DNA from: Acidobacteriota bacterium
Lineage (GTDB): Bacteria; Actinomycetota; Acidimicrobiia; Acidimicrobiales; RAAP-2
DNA length: 39,359 bases
Reading direction: 5' to 3'
Assembly (NCBI GenBank): GCA_019352075.1
Contig: JABBOA010000003.1
Location: 1-39,359 of the forward strand
Shown here: positions 28,193 to 36,017 of the stretch, one piece after another
Position numbering within the stretch: the stretch's first letter is position 1
Layout of the letters: every line of letters begins with the position of its first letter
The notes under the pieces: model-generated
What the model was told of the DNA's origin: nothing
The model's input: the letters and a program-made list of their open reading frames with translations, nothing else
Database searches by the model: none
Position numbers and translations under genes: made by a program

Positions 28193-29311
28193 TCACAGCG
28201 TAATGCCGAGCAGGGCCGCCGCCGGGGCGACCGTGGCTCCGGCGTGCGCCGCGGCGTCCACTGCGGCCAGCGCGCCGGGGCAGTCTAGATCGTCATCGAG
28301 GGCGTCGCGCACGTCCTGCAGGACGGAGCCCTCGCGACCGTTGAGCGTCGAACGCCAGGTCGCCAGGCGTGACTGGGCCGACGAGAGCAACTCGTCGCGC
28401 CACTCCCAGTCCTCGCGGTAGTGCTGGTCGAGCATGGCGAGTCGCACCGCCGCGGGCTCGGCACGTTGGACCAGTTGCGAGACGAAGACCAGGTTGCCCA
28501 GGGACTTGGACATCTTCACCCCGTCCAGACCGACGAGACCCACGTGCAGCCAGTGTCGAGCGAAGGGCTGACCGGTCGCTGATTCACTCTGCGCCGCTTC
28601 GCACTCGTGATGGGGGAACGCGAGGTCGCGCCCTCCCCCGTGCACGTCGATCGTCGCCCCGAGTTCGCGACGCGCCAGGGCCGAGCACTCGATGTGCCAC
28701 CCCGGACGCCCGGCGCCCCAACGTGACTCCCAGGCCGGCTCGTCGTCGAGCGAGGGTTGCCAGAGCACGAAGTCCAACGGGTCGCGCTTCTTCGGGTCCC
28801 CCGGGTCCCCACCGTGCAGAGCGGCGAGCGCCAGCATCGACTCGCGGTCTTCGTGGCTGATCTGTCCGAAGCGCTCGAAGGTGGACGACTCGAAGTAGAC
28901 CCACCCGCGGCTCTCGTAAGCGTGTCCGCGCGCGAAGAGTTCGTCGATCATCGTCAAGATCTCGGGGATCGCCCCCGTGGCCCGCGGTTCGGAGTACACC
29001 GGTAAGAGGTTCATCAATCGCATGTCGCGTTCGAAGGTCACCATCTCGCGCGCCGCCAGGTCCAGATAGTTGACGCCGAGCTGTCGGGCCTTTCGTAAGA
29101 TATCGTCGTCAACGTCGGTCACGTTGCGCACGCAATGGGTCTGGTGGCCCGCATCGCGCAGGCGCCGCTGCAGGACATCGAAGGTCAGGTACACGAAGGC
29201 GTGACCCATGTGGGCCGCGTCGTAGGGTGTGATACCGCAGCTGTAGAGCGAGACCACCGGGCCGGGCTCCATGGGAAAGACGCCCCGACGGGCCGTGTCG
29301 TAGAGCCGCAT
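28193..29311 (-). CDS. mshC: L-cysteine:1D-myo-inositol 2-amino-2-deoxy-alpha-D-glucopyranoside ligase (mycothiol biosynthesis, MshC)
   Basis: VSLYSCGITPYDAAHMGHAFVYLTFDVLQRRLRDAGH...VRNVTDVDDDIL...GWHIECSALARRELGATIDVHGGGRDLAFPHHECEAAQSESATG...GLDGVKMSKSLGNLVFVSQL...LDQHYREDWEW. 'CGITPYDAxHxGHA' and 'GNLVxVSQL' are MshC-like rather than CysS-like ('CGPTVYDxxHIGHAR'). Confidence 0.9.
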   Translation of the reverse strand: MRLYDTARRGVFPMEPGPVVSLYSCGITPYDAAHMGHAFVYLTFDVLQRRLRDAGHQTHCVRNVTDVDDDILRKARQLGVNYLDLAAREMVTFERDMRLMNLLPVYSEPRATGAIPEILTMIDELFARGHAYESRGWVYFESSTFERFGQISHEDRESMLALAALHGGDPGDPKKRDPLDFVLWQPSLDDEPAWESRWGAGRPGWHIECSALARRELGATIDVHGGGRDLAFPHHECEAAQSESATGQPFARHWLHVGLVGLDGVKMSKSLGNLVFVSQLVQRAEPAAVRLAMLDQHYREDWEWRDELLSSAQSRLATWRSTLNGREGSVLQDVRDALDDDLDCPGALAAVDAAAHAGATVAPAAALLGITL

Positions 29312-29961
29312 CAGTGTCCGAGCCCCGCCAATTTGACGTAACTGTGCGCCTTGTGGCGGATGTTGATCGAGATGCACACCGCGGTGAACGCCTCGACCGC
29401 ACTGGCGAGCGACATCGAACCGGCGATCACCGCGTGAAGACCCGGCATCGCCTCGACCATCTGCGCCACGTGCTCGCGAGCGTCGGCGTGGTCCGAGAAA
29501 ATGACGACGTCGGCGTCGAGGGAACTGTCGAGATTCACCATCTCTGATGCGGGTAAGTGATGGAAGGCACCCACGACCTGTGACTTAGCCACGGCGTGCG
29601 CCAATTGGGCCGCCATGGAACCTCGCGGCGGGTAGAGCGGCACGAGTTCGCGCCCTTCGCGGGTAAGGGCGTTGACCATCGAGATCACCACCTTGCCCTC
29701 GAGCTGTTCGCGCAGGGCACTCACCGTCGACACCGCGGAGTCCCACGGCGTGGCCACCACGATGACGTCGCTCGCGCTGGCGACTTCGTTGGTGGCGCCG
29801 GTGAGTGCACCGGTGCCGCGCACCTCGAGTGAGCTCGCGATTCCGGCGGCGCGCTGCGCGTCGCGCGAACCCAGTACGACGTCGTACCCCGCACTGGCCA
29901 GACGAAGCCCCACTCCCTGTCCGGCGGGTCCTGTTCCCCCCAAGATGCCGACGGTGCTCAT
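29311..29961 (-). CDS. npdG: NADPH-dependent F420 reductase (F420:NADP+ oxidoreductase)
   Basis: MSTVGILGGTGPAGQGVGLRLASAGYDVVLGSRDAQRA...VVATPWDSA...VVGAFHHLPASEMVNL...SINIRHKAHSYVKLAGLGH; family-typical GAFHHLPA. Confidence 0.88.
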   Translation of the reverse strand: MSTVGILGGTGPAGQGVGLRLASAGYDVVLGSRDAQRAAGIASSLEVRGTGALTGATNEVASASDVIVVATPWDSAVSTVSALREQLEGKVVISMVNALTREGRELVPLYPPRGSMAAQLAHAVAKSQVVGAFHHLPASEMVNLDSSLDADVVIFSDHADAREHVAQMVEAMPGLHAVIAGSMSLASAVEAFTAVCISINIRHKAHSYVKLAGLGH

Positions 29962-30002
29962 GGCGTACCCTTTCAATTGTCGAACTTCAGTACGCTAACA
30001 AG

Positions 30003-30782
30003 ATGGCAATACTGACCAATCACCGTATCTTGATTACCGGCGTCCTCACTGACGATTCGCTGGCCTACGGCATTGCCCGCCGGGCCCTCGAAGAAGGCGC
30101 CACCATCGCGGTGACGGGCGCGGGGCGCGGACTGGCCCTGACCCGGCGCACGGCGCGCAAGCTCGGCGCAATCGGCGAGGTCATCGAGCTCGACGTGACC
30201 CAGCCCGCGCAGATCGCTGCGGCGGTGACCGAGGTGGGCGATCGCTTCGGTCGACTCGACGGTCTGGTGCACGCGATTGGCTACGCGCCCCCCACCTGTT
30301 TGGGGGGCGGGATGTTCGTGGCCCCCTTCGAGGACGTGGCCACGGCGTTGCACGTCTCCACGTACTCCCTGGCCGCTCTGGTCGGGGCGTTCCGGCCGCT
30401 CCTGCAAAAGAGCGAGGCCGTCGGCGGTGCGTCGGTGATTGCCCTGGACTTCGACGGGAGCCGCGCGTATCCGGTGTACGACTGGATGGGCGTGATGAAG
30501 GCGGGCCTCGAATCGCTGGGGCGTTACCTGGCGCGAGAGGTCGGAGCCGACCATATCCGTGTCAACATGCTCGCCGCCGGTCCGATTCGCACCATTGCGG
30601 CCAAGTCGATCCCCGGGTTCCAGGTCTTCGAGGACACCTGGGCGGAGCGCGCCCCCCTCGGCTGGGACGTCAACGACTCGTCGGCGGTCGCCGATGCGGC
30701 CGTCGCGCTCCTCTCGCCGTTACTGCGCGGCACCTCGGCCTCGGTCATCCACGTCGACGGCGGCGCCCACGCGATGGGTTAG
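30003..30782 (+). CDS. fabI: Enoyl-[acyl-carrier-protein] reductase, FabI/InhA-like
   Basis: MAILTNHRILITGVLTDDSLAYGIARRALEEGATIAVTG...LVHAIGYAPP...YDWMGVMKAGLESLGRYLAREVGADHIRVNMLAAGPIRTIAAKSIPGF...IHVDGGAHAMG; Y-x6-K present. Confidence 0.93.
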   Translation: MAILTNHRILITGVLTDDSLAYGIARRALEEGATIAVTGAGRGLALTRRTARKLGAIGEVIELDVTQPAQIAAAVTEVGDRFGRLDGLVHAIGYAPPTCLGGGMFVAPFEDVATALHVSTYSLAALVGAFRPLLQKSEAVGGASVIALDFDGSRAYPVYDWMGVMKAGLESLGRYLAREVGADHIRVNMLAAGPIRTIAAKSIPGFQVFEDTWAERAPLGWDVNDSSAVADAAVALLSPLLRGTSASVIHVDGGAHAMG

Positions 30783-32648
30783 GAACTGCGGGGCGAACTG
30801 GGTCTCGTAGAGGTCACGGTACAACCCGCCACGGTCCAGTAGTTCGTCGTGGGTACCGCGCTGGACGATGTGACCGCCGTCGATCACCAGGATCTGATCG
30901 GCGTTGCGCACGGTCGACAACCGGTGCGCTATCACCAGCGAGGTCCGGTCGCGCATGGTTTGGTCGAGGGCTCGCTGCACCGCCGCTTCGCTCTCGTTGT
31001 CGAGGTGGGCCGTGGCTTCGTCGAGCACCACCAGTCGCGGGGCCTTGACCAACAAGCGCGCCAGGGCGACTCGTTGCTTCTCGCCCCCGCTCAGTCGATA
31101 GCCTCGCTCACCGACCACGGTGTCGAGCCCCATCGGGAGGCTGGCCACGAGCGGCGCGATCTGGGCGGCGACGAGCGCCGCGTGGATCTCTTCGTCGCTG
31201 GCGTCGGGTCGCGCGAACAGGAGATTGGCGCGCAGGGTGTCGTGGAACAGATGCGGATCCTGCGTCACGACACCGACGGTGGCCGAGAGCGACGTCGCAC
31301 TCGCGTCGCGCACGTCCACGCCGTTGATCTCGACCGTCCCGGACGTCACATCGTAGAGTCGCGAAACCAGTAGTGAGATAGTGGTCTTGCCGGCCCCCGA
31401 TGGTCCCACGAGGGCGGTCATGGTCCCCGGGGCGACCTCGAAGGAGAGGTCGTGCAGCACCGGCGTCCGGGTGACGCGTTCGAGGGTGGCCACCGCCTCG
31501 AGCGAGGCCAACGACACCTCCTCGGCGCCCGGGTACTCGAAGTGGACGTGGTCGAAACGCAGGGTCGCGGGACCTTCGGGGATCGAGCGCGCATCGGGCG
31601 AATCCTTGATCATCGGCTCGAGGTCGAGGATCTCGAACAGCCGTTCGAAACTGACCATGGCCGACATGTAGTCGATGTTGAGGTTCGAGAGTTGGGTCAA
31701 GGGTCCGTAGAGTCGCGCCAGGTACAACTGCAGGGCCACCAGGGTGCCGACCGCCAGTGAACCGTGCAGCACCGCCACCCCGCCGAAACCGTAGGCGAAG
31801 GCCGTGGCGAGCGACGCGGTGAGCGACAGCGCGACGAAGAAGAAGCGCTGGTACGTCGCTTGGCGTACGCCGATGTCCCGCACTTGTCCGGCGCGCGACT
31901 CGAAGTACGCCAGTTCGTCGCGGGGGCGCCCGAAGAGCTTGACCACCATGGCGCCGGCGACGTTGAAACGCTCGCTCATCACCATGGTCATCTCGGCGTT
32001 GAGTTCCATGCCGCGCTGAAAGAGCGTGCCTAGTCGTCGTCCCACCCGCCGCGCCGGCAGGAGGAAGACGGGGAGCAGGATCAGCGCCACCAGCGTGATC
32101 GGCCAGCTCAAGTAGAACATCACACTCAAGATGATGGCGAGCAGGACGGCGTTACCCACCACGTTGGAGAAGAGGTCGGTGAACGCCTGCTGGGCGCCGA
32201 TGACGTCATTGTTCAATCGGCTGATGAGCGCTCCGGTCTGCGTGCGAGAGAAGAAGGCGACCGGCATCTCTTGGATGTGCCGATAGACCTTCGCCCGCAA
32301 GTCGTAGATCAAGCTCTCGCCGATGACCGCCGAAGCCCGTCGCTCGAAGAGCGACAGTCCGGCGTCGACCAACGCCAAGAGGGCGGTCACGAGCGAGAGA
32401 CCGATGACCAGGCCCTGGCGCTTGTCCTTGATACCGACATCGAGGATGGCTCGCAGCACCAACGGGGCGACCGAGACCACCACCGCGTCGAGGATGACGA
32501 CCAACAAGAAGACCAGGATCAAGGGACGATAGGTCTTGGCGAAGGTGAGCATCCGCGGCAGCGTGCCCTTCTTGATCTGGTGTTCGAGAATATCGCGGTT
32601 CCGTCGCATCGAGGACATCCCCGCTCGCCCACCACCGTGCATTGTCAT
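30720..32648 (-). CDS. ABC transporter, fused permease + ATPase (multidrug/lipid exporter type)
   Basis: N-terminal ABC transporter TM region, Walker A GPSGAGKTT, signature LSGGEKQRVALARLL, Walker B LVVLDEATAHLD, H-loop IAHRLSTV. Confidence 0.95.
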   Translation of the reverse strand: MTMHGGGRAGMSSMRRNRDILEHQIKKGTLPRMLTFAKTYRPLILVFLLVVILDAVVVSVAPLVLRAILDVGIKDKRQGLVIGLSLVTALLALVDAGLSLFERRASAVIGESLIYDLRAKVYRHIQEMPVAFFSRTQTGALISRLNNDVIGAQQAFTDLFSNVVGNAVLLAIILSVMFYLSWPITLVALILLPVFLLPARRVGRRLGTLFQRGMELNAEMTMVMSERFNVAGAMVVKLFGRPRDELAYFESRAGQVRDIGVRQATYQRFFFVALSLTASLATAFAYGFGGVAVLHGSLAVGTLVALQLYLARLYGPLTQLSNLNIDYMSAMVSFERLFEILDLEPMIKDSPDARSIPEGPATLRFDHVHFEYPGAEEVSLASLEAVATLERVTRTPVLHDLSFEVAPGTMTALVGPSGAGKTTISLLVSRLYDVTSGTVEINGVDVRDASATSLSATVGVVTQDPHLFHDTLRANLLFARPDASDEEIHAALVAAQIAPLVASLPMGLDTVVGERGYRLSGGEKQRVALARLLVKAPRLVVLDEATAHLDNESEAAVQRALDQTMRDRTSLVIAHRLSTVRNADQILVIDGGHIVQRGTHDELLDRGGLYRDLYETQFAPQFLTHRVGAAVDVDDRGRGAAQ

Positions 32649-32706
32649 CGCGACTCCTTCATCCCCTGCAGTGTACGAAGCGAGAGGCGCGAGTCACGCC
32701 GCGACG

Positions 32707-33348
32707 TCACCCGGTCAGCGCACTGGTGAGAATCAAGAGGCCCAGGAGGCACATGACGCTCCCACCGATGGAGCGCAACGTCACCAGCCGCTTCGCTGAA
32801 CCCGACAGCCACTGGCGGGCGGTGCCGGCCACGAGACCCCACGTGCCGTCGCTGAAGAACGCCATCACGCTGAAGATGGCGCCCAGGATGACGAGTTGGA
32901 GGGTGATGTGGCCGCGGGAGCGATTGACGAAGTGAGGGAACACCGCCGCGAAGAAGACGAGCGATTTGGGATTGAGCACGCCAACGACGAAACCCTGGCG
33001 GATGATGAGACGCCGGGGTGGGCGCTGCGCTTCGCGTTGGGTCATCGCCAGGGCGTGCTCGTGGCGGTGGCGCAGGGCATCCACGCCGAGATAGAGCAGG
33101 TAGCAACCACCCGCCACCTGTAAGACCACCGAGAACAATCTGGAATGCGAGAGCAAGGGGCCCAGGCCCAGGGCCACGACGAGCGACAGCAACAAAGTAC
33201 CCAGACTGTTGCCCAGAACCGTGAGCACGGCGACGGCGCGCCCCCACGCGACGCCACGGGCCAAGGTGAACAGGACGCTCGGGCCGGGCACCATGATGAT
33301 CAGGATCGACGCCACGAAGAACTGGGTGAGGTGCGCGTTGTCGATCAC
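32707..33348 (-). CDS. LysE/RhtB family amino-acid/metabolite exporter
   Basis: VIDNAHLTQFFVASILIIMVPGPSVLFTLARGVAWGRAVAVLTVLGNSLGTLLLSLVVALGL...GFVVGVLNPKSLVFFAAVFPHFV. GTG start 33348. Confidence 0.9.
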   Translation of the reverse strand: MIDNAHLTQFFVASILIIMVPGPSVLFTLARGVAWGRAVAVLTVLGNSLGTLLLSLVVALGLGPLLSHSRLFSVVLQVAGGCYLLYLGVDALRHRHEHALAMTQREAQRPPRRLIIRQGFVVGVLNPKSLVFFAAVFPHFVNRSRGHITLQLVILGAIFSVMAFFSDGTWGLVAGTARQWLSGSAKRLVTLRSIGGSVMCLLGLLILTSALTG

Positions 33349-33998
33349 GCGACCCTCGTCGCCGTCAGCCACTCGACGGCGCGCAGGCTCAGTCCGATGC
33401 TGAAACCCACCGTGCTCGCGAAGAAGGCCGTGCCCACACCGACCTGTCCCCCGAGCGACCAGCCGACCGCCAGCACCAGGACCTCCAGACTCAGTCGCAC
33501 GTAGACGACACTCACGTCGAGTCGTCGATGCAGGCTCGTCATCAGGCCGTCGCGTGGTCCAGGACCGAGGCCCGTCGTCAAGTAGAAGGCGCTACCGAGA
33601 CCGATGGCGGTCACGCCGGCGACCATCAACAGCGCGCGCCCGAAAGGATTCGCCGGAGTGGCCACGTGGGCTGCCGTGAGGTCCAGCACCCAGGCGATGA
33701 CCACAAGGTTGGCGAGCGTGCCCAGGCCCGGTCTCTCGCGCAAGGGCCACCATGCGAGAAGGACGCCCAACGAGACGATCATCGTCGCCCACCCGATGGA
33801 AATCCCCACCCGATGGCCGAGACCCTGAGCGAAGACGGTCCAGGGTGTCGCTCCCCAGTGCGAGGCGACCAAGAGCCCTTCGCCCAGTCCGAAGAGGCCC
33901 AGACCGCCCAGGAGCGGACCGATCATGAGGGGGCGTAGCGCCCACGTGCTCGACGCACGCCAGGGCGTCTCAGGGATGCGGTGACTCAGGCGGGGCAT
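33345..33998 (-). CDS. YczE/YitT-like membrane protein
   Basis: GPLLGGLGLFGLGEGLLVASHWGATPWTVFAQGLGHRVGISIGWATMIVSLGVLLAWWPL...TGLGPGPRDGLMTSLHRRLDVSVVYVRLSLEVLVLAVGWSLGGQVGVGTAFFA. ATG at 33998; an internal start is possible. Confidence 0.8.
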   Translation of the reverse strand: MPRLSHRIPETPWRASSTWALRPLMIGPLLGGLGLFGLGEGLLVASHWGATPWTVFAQGLGHRVGISIGWATMIVSLGVLLAWWPLRERPGLGTLANLVVIAWVLDLTAAHVATPANPFGRALLMVAGVTAIGLGSAFYLTTGLGPGPRDGLMTSLHRRLDVSVVYVRLSLEVLVLAVGWSLGGQVGVGTAFFASTVGFSIGLSLRAVEWLTATRVA

Positions 33999-34003
33999 CA
34001 AAC

Positions 34004-34040
34004 AAGGCTACCGGGCACCCTGGGGGCGCCCGGTAGCCTT
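34004..34040 (-). terminator. Perfect 13-bp stem hairpin, probable intrinsic (possibly bidirectional) terminator after the repeat-protein gene
   Basis: AAGGCTACCGGGC (34004-34016) / GCCCGGTAGCCTT (34028-34040), 11-nt loop; on the minus strand followed by GTTTG then ATG. Confidence 0.75.
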
Positions 34041-34063
34041 CTCGAACCCGCGAAACGGAGTCG

Positions 34064-35680
34064 TTAGTGGTGGTGGCGATGCCCCTCCTCACGGTGCTGC
34101 ATCAAGGCGTGGTGCAGGGCGTCGTCGTTGCGCCCGCCGATCCAGACCCGTGCCGCGTCGACCGTGCGCGTGACGCCCGAGAGGGCGGGTCCCACGGCGA
34201 CGATCAGTTCGCCGCGGCGCAGTGCGCTCCGGCTCGATGTCGCCTTGCCCATGGTGAAGACGGTCGACGCGTTGACGTTGACCACCAAGGTGGCGCCGTA
34301 GAGACCGCGCACCGTGATGACGTCATCGGACACATTGACGACGCGGCCGATGATGGCCAGGTCGCGCACCGTGACCGTCAGGGCGGTGGTCGAGGCCGAC
34401 GGCGCGGTGGCGACGCGCACGATGTCGCCCACGTTGATCTCGGAGATCGTCGACACCGTGCGACCGTTGAAGTAACTCGTCGCACTCGTGAGAGCGAACG
34501 TCACCGGGGCTGTGGCGGAGGCCATCGGCTGCACGGTCATCGAGGTGTTAGTGACGATGGTCACGCTTCCCACAGTGACGTCGGGCAAGGGTGCGCCGAT
34601 GCGCACGGACTTCGCGGTCAGCGGGCTTCCCGTCGCCGTGATGACGACGTGTGAACCAACCAGCAACGCCGCGATCGTGGTGGTGGACTTGAGTTGGTAG
34701 TACACGGTCGACGCGCTGAGGCTCACCGTGACCGGCGCCTTGAAGTTGCCCTCAGGTTGAACGGTCACCGAGGTCGGGATACCGGTCGCCGGCGTGAGGG
34801 CCGTCACCATTCCGTTGAGGTAGACGGGCTGCGCCACGGCGATACGAACGAGACGAGCCGTCTCAGGGTTGCCACTGGCCTCGAGAACCACCTTCGATCC
34901 GATCACGAGGTCGCTGACCGGCACGACCGCTCCCGCCTGGCGGTACACCGTGGTGGGCACGAGAGCGACACTGACCGCCACCGCGTTGTCGGCGGAGGGC
35001 AATACGGTGACCGCGGTCGGCGTGCCGGTCGTGGGCGTCAGGGCCGTCACCGTACCGCCGATCCACATCGGGCGCGGCGGGGCGATCTTCACCACGGTCG
35101 CGGTGGCCGGGCTGCCCGTCGCCTCGAGTTCGACGTGGGCCCCGACGACCAGTGAGGCGACGGTGGTCGAGCGGCCGCCCGAGTAGTAGAGCGTCCCGGC
35201 GCCCAGTGCGACGTTCATCGGGGACTTGCCCGGGTCACGAGGCTGAATGCTGACCGAGGTCGGCGTGCCGGTGGTGGGCGTGAACGCCGTCACCGTGCCG
35301 CCGACGAAAATCGGCGTGGGCGACAGGATGGTGACGGTGGCTGCGGTCGCCGGGCTGCCGGTCAGGGTGATCCGCACCGGTACGCCGACCACCAGGGCCG
35401 CCACGGTCGACGGAGCGCCCGCCTGGGTGTAGAGCGTGTCGGCACCGAGCAGGATGTTCTCCGACGGCGCGTACGCGTTGCGTGGCTGAATGGTGACCGA
35501 GGTCGGTGCGCCGGTGGTGGGCGTCACGCTGGTCACGGTGCCGCGGACGAGAAGGACGGCGCCGACGTCCGCGCGCGCGACGGGACTCGCCATGGCCACG
35601 GCCGAGGACACGGCGACGCTCGCCACGCTCAGCGCGATCACCGCAGCGAACCTTCCGACTCTGTGGATTCGTGTCATCAT
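34064..35680 (-). CDS. Secreted repeat protein with about six DUF5666-like beta-rich repeats and a His-rich C-terminus
   Basis: Start MMTRIHRVGRFAAVIALSVASVAVSSAVAMASPVARA (signal peptide). Repeats of the form GTVTALTPTTGTPTSVTVQP...VALGAxTLYY...TTVASLVVGAHVELEATGSPATATVVKI. Ends RNDDALHHALMQHREEGHRHHH. Confidence 0.85.
   Translation of the reverse strand: MMTRIHRVGRFAAVIALSVASVAVSSAVAMASPVARADVGAVLLVRGTVTSVTPTTGAPTSVTIQPRNAYAPSENILLGADTLYTQAGAPSTVAALVVGVPVRITLTGSPATAATVTILSPTPIFVGGTVTAFTPTTGTPTSVSIQPRDPGKSPMNVALGAGTLYYSGGRSTTVASLVVGAHVELEATGSPATATVVKIAPPRPMWIGGTVTALTPTTGTPTAVTVLPSADNAVAVSVALVPTTVYRQAGAVVPVSDLVIGSKVVLEASGNPETARLVRIAVAQPVYLNGMVTALTPATGIPTSVTVQPEGNFKAPVTVSLSASTVYYQLKSTTTIAALLVGSHVVITATGSPLTAKSVRIGAPLPDVTVGSVTIVTNTSMTVQPMASATAPVTFALTSATSYFNGRTVSTISEINVGDIVRVATAPSASTTALTVTVRDLAIIGRVVNVSDDVITVRGLYGATLVVNVNASTVFTMGKATSSRSALRRGELIVAVGPALSGVTRTVDAARVWIGGRNDDALHHALMQHREEGHRHHH
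34768..35545. repeat. Tandem coding repeats with exact 243-bp period (4 units)
   Basis: Related segments CCGAGGTCGGgatACCGGT.. (34768), CCGCGGTCGGCGTGCCGGT.. (35011), CCGAGGTCGGCGTGCCGGT.. (35254), CCGAGGTCGGTGCGCCGGT.. (35497), each 243 bp apart. Confidence 0.9.
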
Positions 35681-35957
35681 TATGGGCCTCGATTCGTCGG
35701 AACTGCAGGAATAGAACCAGAGTACGGAGCGATTCTGAGAAGGGGCTGTCAAATTCATGGGGAACCCTCCGCCACTCTGAGAGTTTCCTCGCGATGACCT
35801 GTGATTCGCGTGAGACGCTCTCGCGGTGTCGCGGGGAGCGCCCGCGACGAGACGAACCCTGATGGTCGCTCGCGCGCTGCTGGACCCTGGCGGCCCTTCG
35901 GCGTCTCAATGCCCCCGCACGACATTGGCCGTTCGTGGCTAACTTTGTGGGAGTGCG

Positions 35958-36017
35958 ATGACTGACAACCCAGTTGACGCGTCCTCGAGGTATGTCGATA
36001 AAGGAGTCGTCGGGTGA
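35958..36017 (+). other. Short ORF (19 aa) upstream of and overlapping nnr; possible leader peptide
   Basis: ATGACTGACAACCCAGTTGACGCG...GTCGGGTGA = MTDNPVDASSRYVDKGVVG*; GGGAG 4 nt upstream of ATG; stop overlaps the nnr GTG start (GTGA). Confidence 0.35.

Noticed and set aside
28193-29311. Annotation as cysteinyl-tRNA synthetase (cysS)
   Set aside because: HIGH-region and post-KMSKS sequences match MshC better than CysS and the protein lacks the CysS C-terminal length; MshC preferred.
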